Shown: one piece after another, positions 1-8,451 of the stretch
Layout of the letters: each line of letters begins with the position of its first letter
How positions within the stretch are numbered: position 1 is the first letter of the stretch
Source of the DNA: Sebaldella sp.
GTDB taxonomy: Bacteria; Fusobacteriota; Fusobacteriia; Fusobacteriales; Leptotrichiaceae
DNA length: 64,000 nt
Assembly (NCBI GenBank): GCA_018058425.1
Contig: JAGOZX010000005.1
Coordinates: forward strand, 1-64,000
Direction of reading: 5' to 3'
Translations under genes and position numbers: made by a program
Notes under the pieces: generated by a model
Seen by the model: only the letters and a program-made list of their open reading frames with translations
What the model was told of the DNA's origin: nothing
Databases searched by the model: none

Positions 1-185
1 CTCTTTAATAGAGTAATATCAAGTAAGTTTAAAATAAATAAATAAAAGGTAGAAAAAATATTATTTGTTGATAATTTTAGGAAATGAAATAAATTAAATT
101 TATTGATATAAATAAGTAATAAAAGATTGAATATATTTTTATTTATATGTATAATAGAGTATATTTATGCAGGGGAGGTGTAATT
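1..185. other. window edge, non-coding leader
   Basis: Very AT-rich sequence before the first gene. No convincing coding region is seen. A short inverted repeat (CTCT...AGAG) lies at the extreme left edge and may be the tail of a terminator cut by the window border. A GGGGAGGTG ribosome binding site at 172-180 serves the first gene. Confidence 0.5.
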
Positions 186-764
186 ATGAGGTTTTTTTTA
201 TTGCTAATTTTTTTATCATTTAGTATTTTTGCTGTTGATGAAGTAGATTTTTCTGATATTAAAATGGAAAAAGGTAAAAATAAGACAAAGACATTTTCTA
301 AGAATGGTATTTTAATTAATACTAGTGTAATCATTTTAGGTTTTCCAGAAGAATTAAGCATTTCATCAATGGAAGCACACAATGTTTCTAGTTTATGTGA
401 CATTGAAAATATTAATATGACTAAAATATCAAAAATAGAAGCAGATTTTCAAAATGGTTATCCAAATGGTAATGTAAAATGTTTTAATAGAAAAGATAAA
501 GTTTTTTACGAGGAAAATTTATTACCTAACAATGTTGTGGAAATAATGAAGTATGATGTAAATGGTATTTTAGATCAAAGAAAAAGAATAAATGGAAGTG
601 CTATTGAGTATACTTCTTTTTATGATAATGGAACTATTTTAAAAGAGGGCAACTATATAAATAATCAAAAAAATGGTGTATGGAAAGAGTATTATAAAGA
701 TGGCAATATTAAAAGTATAACGAATTTCAAAAAGAATAAGATAGTCAATATTGAAAAATTTTAA
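186..764 (+). CDS. secreted MORN-like (YwqK-type) repeat protein
   Basis: A 192-residue protein with a hydrophobic signal peptide (about residues 1-16) and, in its last 50 residues, MORN-variant repeats of the type found in YwqK-family proteins (NGTILKEG, NQKNGVWKEYY, DGNIKS). An in-frame ATG exists upstream at 147, but the strong GGGGAGGTG site at 172-180 sits 5 bases before the ATG at 186, and only this start begins cleanly with a signal peptide. The middle of the protein is not recognisable. The next gene begins 21 bases downstream on the same strand, so the two are probably co-transcribed. YwqK-type proteins are sometimes annotated as antitoxins. No toxin partner is evident here, so an envelope or secreted role is only inferred. 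Confidence 0.7.
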   Translation: MRFFLLLIFLSFSIFAVDEVDFSDIKMEKGKNKTKTFSKNGILINTSVIILGFPEELSISSMEAHNVSSLCDIENINMTKISKIEADFQNGYPNGNVKCFNRKDKVFYEENLLPNNVVEIMKYDVNGILDQRKRINGSAIEYTSFYDNGTILKEGNYINNQKNGVWKEYYKDGNIKSITNFKKNKIVNIEKF

Positions 765-785
765 AAAATTTAGATTGGAGAAAGT

Positions 786-1409
786 ATGAGAAAAATATTG
801 TTTTTATTGATTTTAATTGGTGGTATGGCATTTAGTTCTACAGTATACATAGATATAAAAGGACCCGATTACTTGGTTGTAAATTCTGATCAAGAATTTA
901 ATTTTAATGGTCTTCCGCTTCACATGTTTACAAAAAAAGGAAGAGATACAGAAGCTAGACTATATAAACTGTCTGGATATAGAATTTCTGGAAAAGTAAG
1001 TGCAGCAGAAAAATTATATAGTTATTTTTTAGAAAGTGTTTCAAAACAGGATATTTTTGAAGATGAATTAAATAAAATTTCAGAATTGAGTAAACCTGAA
1101 AAGGAAACTTTGCTGAATTCTTTGAGTAAAAGTTTTACTTCAAAGTGGCAAGACAACGGTGTAAAAGTAGTGATAAGTAATTCTAAAGATAAAAAATCTT
1201 TTAACAAAAAGGTACGTAAAAGTGAAATATTTTATGATGATGTAGAGCACACACTATATTTTAATGAGGATATGTTTGATTTTACAGAAAAGGAAAAAAT
1301 AACTGGTTCAATAGGATATGCTAATTATGATCATTTTTTATTTTATAATAGTGAAAAATGGGATACATGGGATTTAACAGATGTAAATGATTTTTTTGCA
1401 CAAAAATAA
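786..1409 (+). CDS. secreted protein of unknown function
   Basis: A 207-residue protein with a clear signal peptide (MRKILFLLILIGGMAFSS). The mature part is mixed polar and aromatic, with no motif I recognise, ending in an acidic stretch (WDTWDLTDVNDFF). GGAG upstream at 777-780 supports the ATG. It follows the MORN-like gene by 21 bases and is closed by a strong terminator, so the pair forms a small transcription unit. The protein has no cysteine pair, lipobox or membrane anchor beyond the signal peptide. I cannot assign a function; a periplasmic location is inferred from the signal peptide only. Confidence 0.7.
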   Translation: MRKILFLLILIGGMAFSSTVYIDIKGPDYLVVNSDQEFNFNGLPLHMFTKKGRDTEARLYKLSGYRISGKVSAAEKLYSYFLESVSKQDIFEDELNKISELSKPEKETLLNSLSKSFTSKWQDNGVKVVISNSKDKKSFNKKVRKSEIFYDDVEHTLYFNEDMFDFTEKEKITGSIGYANYDHFLFYNSEKWDTWDLTDVNDFFAQK

Positions 1410-1417
1410 TAAGCAAG

Positions 1418-1459
1418 AAAAAAAGCCGTTACAAAAATAAATATGTAGCGGCTTTTTTT
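1418..1459 (+). terminator. intrinsic terminator
   Basis: Stem AAAAGCCG-TACA / TGTA-CGGCTTTT with a long T-run on the plus strand, 9 bases after the preceding stop codon. Confidence 0.9.
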
Positions 1460-1538
1460 GTGTAATAATAAACTTATATTATTGTGAAAAACTAGCGATT
1501 TTAAAATCTTTTGTTTCTCATTTTAAGTATTTTTCTTC

Positions 1539-1567
1539 TTGACATGATGAAGATAGGAGTTTATACT
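1539..1567 (+). promoter_or_regulatory. sigma70-type promoter of the M18 aminopeptidase gene
   Basis: A perfect -35 TTGACA at 1539-1544 and a -10 TATACT at 1562-1567 are separated by 17 bases. The predicted start of transcription is about 30 bases upstream of the gene. Confidence 0.8.
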
Positions 1568-1607
1568 ATTTTTATAAATCAAAAATATTGTAAATGAAAG
1601 GAAAAAT

Positions 1608-2903
1608 ATGAAAAAAAAGTTTGCTAAAGATTTTATTGAATTTGTAAATAATAGTCCGAGCAGTTATCATGTGACTAAAAATTGCTCTAATATATTAGAA
1701 AAAAAAGGCTTTACAAGGTTGGAGCCAAGTGAAGAATGGAAATTAGAATTAGGTGGAAAATATTATATAAAAAGAACAAACTCAACTATAATGGCTTTTA
1801 CTATTGGAAAAAAAGTTAATATCGATTCAGGATTCAAAATAGTAGGATCACATACTGATTCTCCTTGTTTTAGAATAAAGCCAAATCCTGAAATAACTGT
1901 GGAAAATATAGTGAGATTAAATACCGAAGTATATGGTGGACCTATACTAAGTACATGGTTTGACAGACCATTATCTATAGCGGGTAGAGTGGTTGTGAAG
2001 TCTAAAAATCCATTTAAACCAAAAACTATAACTATAAATATAGATAGACCACTTATGACAATACCTAATTTAGCTATACATCAAAATAGAAATGTAAATC
2101 AAGGTGTGGAAATAGATAAGCAAAATGATGTTTTACCAATAATTGGATTAGTTAACGAAAGTTTTGAAAAGGAAAATTTTCTAATAAATTTAATAGCTAA
2201 AGAGTGTAAAATTAAAAAATCGGAAATACTAGACTTTGATTTATTTTTATATGACTATGAAAAAGGAACACTATTAGGAATAGAAAATGAAATGGTGTCA
2301 GTAACCAAAATAGATAATCTAGCTTCAGTATATTCAGGTATTATTGGATTAATTGAAACTAAAAAAAATAATGATAAAATAAATGTTTTTATAGGATTTG
2401 ATAATGAGGAGATAGGCAGCTCTACAAAGCAAGGTGCTGACTCAAATTATCTTTCTAGTTTTCTAGAGAGAATATACTTAGCGTTAGGTATAGGAAGAGA
2501 AGGCTTTTTAAGAGGTTTAAGCAATTCATTTTTAGTATCAGCTGATGGAGCACATGCAGCACATCCGGCATTTATAGGGAAAATGGATATAACAAATAGA
2601 CCTAGACTAAATGAAGGTGTAGTTATGAAAATAAGTGCAAATCAGAGATATACATCTGATGGTTATTCAATTAGTGTGATAAAACAAATCTTACAAGATG
2701 AAGATGTAAAAATCCAATATTTCGTAAATAACTCAAAAGAAGTAGGAGGTTCTACAATAGGGCCAATATCTTCTACTCATTTAGATATTGATTCGGTGGA
2801 TTTAGGAATACCAATGTTGGCAATGCACTCAGCAAGAGAACTTTGTGGTGTAGATGACTTATATGACTTGAAAGAATTAATAAGATTATTTTTTGAAGTA
2901 TAG
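1608..2903 (+). CDS. apeB: M18 family aminopeptidase
   Basis: This 431-residue protein is full length for the M18 (aspartyl aminopeptidase, DNPEP/Ape1) family: cytosolic, di-zinc exopeptidases that remove N-terminal residues from peptides. Visible family signatures are the metal-ligand motif SHTDSP (His82, Asp84), the FDNEEIG block with the catalytic Glu and a ligand Glu (267-268), SADGAHAAHP (Asp313), and the C-terminal MHSARE motif (His407). The start is supported by AAAGGA at 1597-1602 and a strong promoter just upstream. It is monocistronic or the first gene before the acid phosphatase gene, which has its own AGGAGG site. In a fermenter it probably works in peptide turnover. Confidence 0.95.
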   Translation: MKKKFAKDFIEFVNNSPSSYHVTKNCSNILEKKGFTRLEPSEEWKLELGGKYYIKRTNSTIMAFTIGKKVNIDSGFKIVGSHTDSPCFRIKPNPEITVENIVRLNTEVYGGPILSTWFDRPLSIAGRVVVKSKNPFKPKTITINIDRPLMTIPNLAIHQNRNVNQGVEIDKQNDVLPIIGLVNESFEKENFLINLIAKECKIKKSEILDFDLFLYDYEKGTLLGIENEMVSVTKIDNLASVYSGIIGLIETKKNNDKINVFIGFDNEEIGSSTKQGADSNYLSSFLERIYLALGIGREGFLRGLSNSFLVSADGAHAAHPAFIGKMDITNRPRLNEGVVMKISANQRYTSDGYSISVIKQILQDEDVKIQYFVNNSKEVGGSTIGPISSTHLDIDSVDLGIPMLAMHSARELCGVDDLYDLKELIRLFFEV

Positions 2904-2971
2904 AAGTATAATTATGAAATAATGCTTTTAAGTTTATAATTCGAAAAATCTAGAAATTAAGGAGGAGTTTA

Positions 2972-3826
2972 GTGAAAAAATCATTGGTTATTATTAGTTT
3001 TACTTTATTATTATTATTAGTTTCATGCTCTACAACTTCTTCAACAGTTTCAAAAACAAAAGCTGTTAATAGTACAAAAAGCGAAGAGACAGTTCAGATG
3101 AGTTATGAAAAGTTACAATCTCAGCAAACAGTATTAGGAACAGTGTGGATGCAGGAATCAGGAGAATATAGAGCTTTAGCATATCAAGTATATAATGCTG
3201 CTAAAGATAGGTTTTTAATAGAAAAACTGAACCTAGATAATAAAAATAAAAAACTAGCCGTAATAATGGATATTGATGAAACAGTGTTAAATAATATTTA
3301 TACACAAGGAGAATATATAAAAGAAGGAAAAAACTATTCTAAAAAGGCTTGGGATGAGTGGGTAAAAGCTGAAAAAGCTACAGCTATACCAGGAGCAGTG
3401 GGATTTGTAAGTTATGTGTATAAAAATGGAGGGGAAGTTTTCTTTATTACAAATAGAAATGAAGATGAGAGATTAAGTACATTAAATAATTTAGAAAAAG
3501 AAGGATTTATTGTAGATAACACACATTTAATTTTGAAAACAAAAGAGTCTAGCAAGGAAGCTAGAAGGAAAGTAATCGAGGACTCAGGGTATAAAGTTAT
3601 TATTTATGTGGGGGATGACTTAAATGATTTTATAGACTTAGGGTCTACAAGTCAGGAAAAGAGAGACAAAGTAGATGAGTTAAAAGCTGAGTTTGGGAAA
3701 AAATACTTTATTTTACCTAATCCTGTTTATGGCGGATTTGAATCTGGTTTAGATAAAAATTATTATAAAACAGATTATAAAGGAAGAGTGGAAATTAGAG
3801 AGAATCAATTAGAGGGCTGGAAGTGA
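2972..3826 (+). CDS. class C acid phosphatase, lipoprotein e(P4) family
   Basis: A 284-residue HAD-superfamily phosphatase of the bacterial class C / 5'-nucleotidase e(P4) family. The first 19 residues form a lipoprotein signal ending in the lipobox LVSC (Cys19). The HAD nucleophile motif DIDET follows at 100-104 (Asp100, Asp102), then FFITNR with the conserved Thr, and VGDDLNDF with the Mg-binding acidic residues. In Haemophilus the homologue dephosphorylates nucleotides such as NMN at the outer membrane to feed NAD salvage. Here a general surface nucleotidase role is inferred. The start is GTG, 4 bases after GGAGGAG at 2961. A nicotinate salvage gene lies elsewhere in this window but is not linked. 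Confidence 0.93.
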   Translation: MKKSLVIISFTLLLLLVSCSTTSSTVSKTKAVNSTKSEETVQMSYEKLQSQQTVLGTVWMQESGEYRALAYQVYNAAKDRFLIEKLNLDNKNKKLAVIMDIDETVLNNIYTQGEYIKEGKNYSKKAWDEWVKAEKATAIPGAVGFVSYVYKNGGEVFFITNRNEDERLSTLNNLEKEGFIVDNTHLILKTKESSKEARRKVIEDSGYKVIIYVGDDLNDFIDLGSTSQEKRDKVDELKAEFGKKYFILPNPVYGGFESGLDKNYYKTDYKGRVEIRENQLEGWK

Positions 3827-3828
3827 TC

Positions 3829-3884
3829 TTTTTTATCCTTTATGTAAAAAAAGGAAATAAAAACAATATATAAAGGATAAAAAA
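3829..3884. repeat. 15-bp perfect inverted repeat
   Basis: TTTTTTATCCTTTAT at 3829-3843 is exactly mirrored by ATAAAGGATAAAAAA at 3870-3884, with a 26-base spacer. It follows the acid phosphatase stop codon immediately. Neither strand has a T-run after the stem, so it is not a textbook terminator. It may stabilise the mRNA 3' end. Confidence 0.6.
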
Positions 3885-3956
3885 AGTGAAAGCTAAGCTA
3901 TTCTTTGTATAATTATATATGCTAATAAAGAGAGTAATTTTTTCATATACCCCCTT

Positions 3957-3991
3957 AAAAACTATTGATAAAACCAATCAATAGTTTTTTT
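3957..3991 (+). terminator. intrinsic terminator
   Basis: Stem AAAAACTATTGAT / ATCAATAGTTTTT with a 7-base loop and a T-run at 3986-3991. The A-run on the other side could also make it work on the minus strand. Confidence 0.85.
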
Positions 3992-4030
3992 TATAAATAA
4001 TAAAAAAACCGAAAAAAACCTTTTGATATA

Positions 4031-4039
4031 TGTTATAAT
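4031..4039 (+). promoter_or_regulatory. extended -10 promoter element
   Basis: TG-T-TATAAT lies 30 bases upstream of the DUF2059 gene. No good -35 is visible, as is typical for extended -10 promoters. Confidence 0.45.
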
Positions 4040-4068
4040 TATTTATATATGAAAACAGGAGGTTAGTA

Positions 4069-4503
4069 ATGAAAAGATTTTTAAGTATAGTAATCTTAAT
4101 ATTTTTAATAGGAGCAACTGGGTTTTCAGCCGAAACAAATAAGCAAAAAATGATCAAAGAATTACTAACAGTCATAAATTTAGATGATACAGCTTCTAAA
4201 TTGGCTGACGAACTTTTAAGTGGATTATTAAGAAATAATTCAAATCTAACTGAAAGTCAAAAGGCTGCTTTTGCAAAAGAAATGCAGGATTTTTTAAATT
4301 ATATAATCACAAAGCAAGAAGAACTCTATGACAGTAATTATTCAGAAAAGGAAATAAAAGATATATTAACTTTTTATAAAACAACAACAGGGAGAAAACT
4401 AATAGAAAAAGGACCTGTGATACAGAGAGAATGGCTTAATGATGTTTCTGTTAATTATATTCCTGATATGGCAACCAGATTAGAAAAGATCTTAACAAAT
4501 TAA
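4069..4503 (+). CDS. DUF2059 domain-containing periplasmic protein
   Basis: A 144-residue protein with a signal peptide (about residues 1-20, ending GFSA) followed by a helical DUF2059 domain. The domain is recognisable from the FYKTTTGRKLIEKGP motif at about residues 103-117, the conserved core of that family. Function is unknown; members are secreted or periplasmic. AGGAGG upstream supports the ATG. The aminotransferase gene starts 36 bases downstream with no terminator between, so the two may be transcribed together, though no functional link is apparent. Confidence 0.8.
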   Translation: MKRFLSIVILIFLIGATGFSAETNKQKMIKELLTVINLDDTASKLADELLSGLLRNNSNLTESQKAAFAKEMQDFLNYIITKQEELYDSNYSEKEIKDILTFYKTTTGRKLIEKGPVIQREWLNDVSVNYIPDMATRLEKILTN

Positions 4504-4539
4504 TTATAAAAGTATAGTAAACAAATGAGGAGGATAAAA

Positions 4540-5793
4540 GTGTTAGCAAATCATTCAAAAGAAAAGTCCATTGTAGATAAGGTGTTCTCAGTGGTAGCTA
4601 AAGCTAAAAAATTAAAAGAAGAAATAGGGGCGGAAAATGTAATTGATGCAACAATAGGTGTATTATGTAATGAAGATGCTAAGTTTGTTAACTTTAAAAC
4701 TGTTGCTAATGTGTATAAAAACCTTCCAGATGATGAAATTGCAGCATATGCCAGTTCATTTTCTGGAGATCCGACTTATTTAGAATGTGTAAAAAAAGTA
4801 GTGCTTGGCGAGGACTATGAAGTAGTGTTTAAAGACTCATATCTTGATGCTGTGGCAACTCCTGGAGGAAGTGGTGCAGTAAGTAATACAATATGGAACT
4901 ATGTAGACAGAGGGGAAAAAATATTGATTCCAGATTGGATGTGGGAATCATATAAAATAATGGCAGAAGAATTTGAAAATAAGTATGAATTATATAGCTT
5001 GTTTAACGAAAACGGGACATTTAATTTAGAAAATTTCAAAGAAAAAGTGACTAAAATAATTAAAGAACAAGGAAAAGTCCTTGCTATAATAAATGATCCT
5101 TGTCATAACCCTACAGGTTATTCATTATCATTAGAAGAGTGGAAAGAATTAAGAGAGTTTTTAATAGAGATTAGTTCAAAAGGTGAAGTAATATTATTGA
5201 ATGATATAGCATATATAGACTATGATTTCCGTGGTAAAAAAGTAACTAGAGAGTATATGAAATATTTTATAGGACTTCCTGAAAATATATTAGTAGTTTT
5301 TTCATTTAGTATTTCTAAAGCTTTTACAGAATATGGATTAAGAGTGGGAGCACAATTAGCTTTATCTTCAAGTAAAAAAGTAATAGAGGATTTTAGAAGA
5401 GCAAATGAATTCTCATGTCGTAGTAGATGGTCTAATATTTCTAGAGGTGGAATGAGATTATTTTCAGATATTGTATCAAATGAAAATCTATTTAATGAGT
5501 TAAAAAAAGAAAGACAAGAATATATTGATTTAATGAGAGAAAGATCAGATATATTTATTACTGAAGCAAATGAAATTGGCTTACCAATGTGTACATATAG
5601 AGGTGGTTTTTTTATCACAATACCACTAGGAAGTAAAACAGAAAAAATAGGATTAGAACTTCAGAACCATGGTATATTTACAGTGATTTTAGACGAAGGT
5701 TTAAGAGTAGCTATTTGCAGTGTTCCTAAAAAACAATTGATTGGATTAGCTGGTAAGATAAAAAAGGTTATGGATTCTTGTAGCATAAGATAA
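4540..5793 (+). CDS. PLP-dependent aminotransferase, class I/II
   Basis: A fold-type I aminotransferase of 417 residues. It shows NDPCHNPTGY (Asn and Pro of the PLP pocket, about 185-194), a ND-A-Y motif (221-225) and the PLP-binding lysine in SISKAF (Lys260); an Arg near the C-terminus (RVAIC) would bind the substrate carboxylate. It resembles aspartate/aromatic aminotransferases; the amino acid specificity cannot be read from sequence. I chose the GTG at 4540 because AGGAGG at 4528-4533 is correctly placed for it, whereas the in-frame ATG at 4525 precedes that site. A terminator follows. Confidence 0.9.
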   Translation: MLANHSKEKSIVDKVFSVVAKAKKLKEEIGAENVIDATIGVLCNEDAKFVNFKTVANVYKNLPDDEIAAYASSFSGDPTYLECVKKVVLGEDYEVVFKDSYLDAVATPGGSGAVSNTIWNYVDRGEKILIPDWMWESYKIMAEEFENKYELYSLFNENGTFNLENFKEKVTKIIKEQGKVLAIINDPCHNPTGYSLSLEEWKELREFLIEISSKGEVILLNDIAYIDYDFRGKKVTREYMKYFIGLPENILVVFSFSISKAFTEYGLRVGAQLALSSSKKVIEDFRRANEFSCRSRWSNISRGGMRLFSDIVSNENLFNELKKERQEYIDLMRERSDIFITEANEIGLPMCTYRGGFFITIPLGSKTEKIGLELQNHGIFTVILDEGLRVAICSVPKKQLIGLAGKIKKVMDSCSIR

Positions 5794-5798
5794 ACAAA

Positions 5799-5825
5799 GA
5801 TAGGCTTTAGAGAGCCTATTTTTTA
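5799..5825 (+). terminator. intrinsic terminator
   Basis: Stem ATAGGCT / AGCCTAT with a 6-base loop and T-run, directly after the aminotransferase gene. Confidence 0.85.
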
Positions 5826-5864
5826 TTTACCAGTGATATAATAAGGGAAAAATTATTAATTCTA

Positions 5865-5873
5865 TGGTATAAT
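5865..5873 (+). promoter_or_regulatory. extended -10 promoter element for the DUF4189 gene
   Basis: TG-G-TATAAT at 5865-5873. Predicted transcription would begin near 5880, leaving a leader of roughly 95 bases that contains a small inverted repeat. Confidence 0.5.
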
Positions 5874-5912
5874 TATTGAAGAAATAAAACAAAGGAGCTA
5901 AGAAAAACTAGT

Positions 5913-5941
5913 GATAAATTTTCTATTAGCCTAAATTTATC
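5913..5941 (+). repeat. 9-bp inverted repeat in the leader
   Basis: GATAAATTT (5913-5921) and AAATTTATC (5933-5941) are perfect complements separated by 11 bases. They would form a hairpin in the leader RNA, 34 bases before the start codon. No known riboswitch is recognised. Confidence 0.5.
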
Positions 5942-5975
5942 AATAAACAGTGACTTTATTATACAAGGAGGAGTA

Positions 5976-6818
5976 ATGATGAAAAAATTATTTTTTGTAA
6001 CAAGCATACTATTTTTATTATTTGGGTTCAATGTATTTGGTAATGCTGGTAATGTGTGTGGTGTAGGTATCCCACCTGATGTATGTTTTGGAAAGACTGG
6101 AGGTAATCAGGCACCTGTATATGTGGCGCCTAATTATTATGGCGCAATAGCAGTGGATATCGAAACAGGACAATGGTCGAGTGCCTCAGCATATCCAACT
6201 AGAAAATCTGCAAGAGAGACTGTTATTTCTGGCTGTGGAGAACATTGTAAAGTGATTAATGTAGATGTTAAACGTTGTGTAGCCATAGCATACTCAGAAA
6301 CAGATAAAATATTGGAGTCTGATTCAGCAATAGCAGTGTATGGTAAGATCGGGTATAATACGAGAGTGGTACGCTCAAATGAAAAAGCAATAAAAAAATG
6401 TGAAAAAAGTGGTGGAAAAAACTGTAAGGTCCTTGTAAATGTATGCGCATTGGAAGGAACATCATCAAAAAGTGAATATAATCCCAAAATATGGGGAGCT
6501 ATTGCTCTAGATTCTGAACTTGGAAAAAATGGATGGTCATGGAGTCATGAAACAGAAATAGAAGCAATAAATGCTGCTGAAGCAGATTGTCGAAGAATGG
6601 GTGGCAAAAAATGTACTGCAATAATAACATATGGAGATAAAGAATACGCAACTTACTCAGTTTCCAAGACAGATGGATCTTATGGAGTGGCGAGAGACTT
6701 AAATGAAAGTGCAGCTGATAAAAGAGCTTTAGAAGAATGCAGTGAATACGCAAAGGATTGTTACATATTTATGACAGTACATGCAGAAAGAGGGTTAATA
6801 AAACCTAGTAAAAAGTAA
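5976..6818 (+). CDS. secreted protein with two tandem DUF4189 domains
   Basis: A 280-residue protein with a signal peptide (about 1-24). The mature part is cysteine-rich and made of repeated units: YGAIAVD...W...A...C...C...C, then a degenerate half, then WGAIALD...W...A...C...C, then SYGVARD...A...C...C. I read this as two DUF4189 domains, about residues 48-150 and 165-275, each of two half-repeats whose paired cysteines suggest disulfides formed outside the cytoplasm. DUF4189 function is unknown. GGAGGAG before the ATG supports the start; a second ATG lies immediately after. The membrane-anchored PstS-like gene follows 75 bases later with no obvious terminator. Confidence 0.8.
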   Translation: MMKKLFFVTSILFLLFGFNVFGNAGNVCGVGIPPDVCFGKTGGNQAPVYVAPNYYGAIAVDIETGQWSSASAYPTRKSARETVISGCGEHCKVINVDVKRCVAIAYSETDKILESDSAIAVYGKIGYNTRVVRSNEKAIKKCEKSGGKNCKVLVNVCALEGTSSKSEYNPKIWGAIALDSELGKNGWSWSHETEIEAINAAEADCRRMGGKKCTAIITYGDKEYATYSVSKTDGSYGVARDLNESAADKRALEECSEYAKDCYIFMTVHAERGLIKPSKK

Positions 6819-6893
6819 AAGGGATAGGTGCTATTTTAGTTTTTTAGAAAAATTGGAATGGCACCTATTAAAAATAAAAAAAGGAGAGCTTTA

Positions 6894-8345
6894 ATGAATG
6901 AAAATAAAAAATATGTTATAAGGACATTTTTAGTGTTATTGTTTCTAGTTCCACTGCTTTTATCAAGTTTATCTGCATTGATAATATTTTTAGATGCATT
7001 TGGAATAATAATAACGATACTTATATTTATTGTACTGCTAACAGCAGGATATTTTTATACAAAAAAAACAGTAATTCCAGAAGATATTTATATAAGGTAT
7101 TTACCAATGTTAATGTCAATAATGTATACTTCAATATTTTGGGTTATAGCAATGTTTGTGAGTAAAGGAGATACAAAGAGTGACTTATTTTGGATATTTT
7201 GGATTTCACATTTTCAATATTTTTCATATATGATTTTCTTTCAACTTTTTGAAAATAATTATTTATTATTTTTATTTCCAATAATTGTAAGTGTGATGTT
7301 TACAATTGCGTTTAGTATAGGAGCAAGAAAAAATAAGGCCAAGATATCTGGAGGGAAAATGAAACTATTTAGTGTTTTTTTAGTAACTTTAGTTTTGATG
7401 GGAATTGGTATTTTTCAGATTGAAGCTAGAAAAAGAGTTGTATTAGGTGCAGATTACAAAATAGAAAGTGTAAAAGATGAAGTAGACCTTGATCAATATT
7501 TTCCTTTTGGTACTAATAATAAGCTTTATACTTTTAAACAGGCTCCAAATTTAGCTATTAATGATAATTATCCACTTTTAGATGGTGCAACTGCTGCTTA
7601 TCCAATTTATGCAGCTGCAGTACAGGGAATATACAAAGGATTAAATGTAGATAATGTAGAAAAATATGTTCAGTGTAACACTACGCCTACAGCATATGAA
7701 AGGCTTATGAATAAAGAAGTAGATGCTATATTTGTAGCAGAACCTTCAAAAAAACAACTTGAAATGGCTAAAAGTAAAGGTGTAAAATTAAAATTGATTC
7801 CAATTGGACGTGAGGCCTTTGTATTTTTTGTTAATAAAAAGAATAAGGTTAACAGTTTAAGTGTTACAGAAATTCAAGGAATATATACAAAAGAAATAAC
7901 TAATTGGAAGAGTGTAGGTGGGAAAAATAAAAGAATAATGCCTTTTCAGAGACCTGAAAATTCAGGAAGTCAAACAATAATGGAGAACAAAATCATGAAA
8001 GGTATACAGCTTGCAAAACCATTAAGAGAAGAATATTCACAATTTATGGGGGAAATAGTAGATAGAGTTGCAGATTATCGTAATTATGATGAAGCAATAG
8101 GATATTCATTTAGATATTATGCTTCTGGTATGAATAAAAATGAAAATATAAAATTATTAGCTATAAACGGAATAGAACCAACAGCGGAAAATATAAGAAA
8201 TGGAAAGTACCCATATACAGTAGATGTATATTTAGTAACAAGAGAAGATGTAAAAAATCCTAAATTAGATTCTTTGATAAACTGGTTTTTAAGTAAGCAA
8301 GGACAGGAAATGGTCGAAAGTGTAGGATATGTTGGAAATAATTGA
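6894..8345 (+). CDS. membrane-anchored PstS-like substrate-binding protein
   Basis: A 483-residue protein in two parts. Residues about 10-190 contain roughly six hydrophobic membrane segments. Residues about 210-483 are a periplasmic-binding-protein domain of the PstS/phosphate type (GATAAYPIYAAAVQGIY, then an NSGSQTIME motif resembling the ligand loop). The binding domain would sit on the outer face of the inner membrane, tethered rather than free. No Pst permease or ATPase is adjacent, so it may be a phosphate or anion sensor rather than a transporter subunit; that is inference. The ATG at 6894 follows AAGGAG by 7 bases; an in-frame ATG at 6858 lacks such a site. A strong terminator follows. 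Confidence 0.8.
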   Translation: MNENKKYVIRTFLVLLFLVPLLLSSLSALIIFLDAFGIIITILIFIVLLTAGYFYTKKTVIPEDIYIRYLPMLMSIMYTSIFWVIAMFVSKGDTKSDLFWIFWISHFQYFSYMIFFQLFENNYLLFLFPIIVSVMFTIAFSIGARKNKAKISGGKMKLFSVFLVTLVLMGIGIFQIEARKRVVLGADYKIESVKDEVDLDQYFPFGTNNKLYTFKQAPNLAINDNYPLLDGATAAYPIYAAAVQGIYKGLNVDNVEKYVQCNTTPTAYERLMNKEVDAIFVAEPSKKQLEMAKSKGVKLKLIPIGREAFVFFVNKKNKVNSLSVTEIQGIYTKEITNWKSVGGKNKRIMPFQRPENSGSQTIMENKIMKGIQLAKPLREEYSQFMGEIVDRVADYRNYDEAIGYSFRYYASGMNKNENIKLLAINGIEPTAENIRNGKYPYTVDVYLVTREDVKNPKLDSLINWFLSKQGQEMVESVGYVGNN

Positions 8346-8375
8346 TAATGTCATAAAGTGTTTTAAAATTTGATC

Positions 8376-8419
8376 AAAAGCCGTAAAGTATATTATTATT
8401 TATATTTTATGGCTTTTTT
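8376..8419 (+). terminator. intrinsic terminator
   Basis: AAAAGCC / GGCTTTT stem extended by about 10 further, partly wobble, pairs; T-run on the plus strand. The A-rich flank could also serve the convergent yeiL-like gene. Confidence 0.85.
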
Positions 8420-8451
8420 CATAGAGTATATGTGATCTGTTTTTTTGAGTA

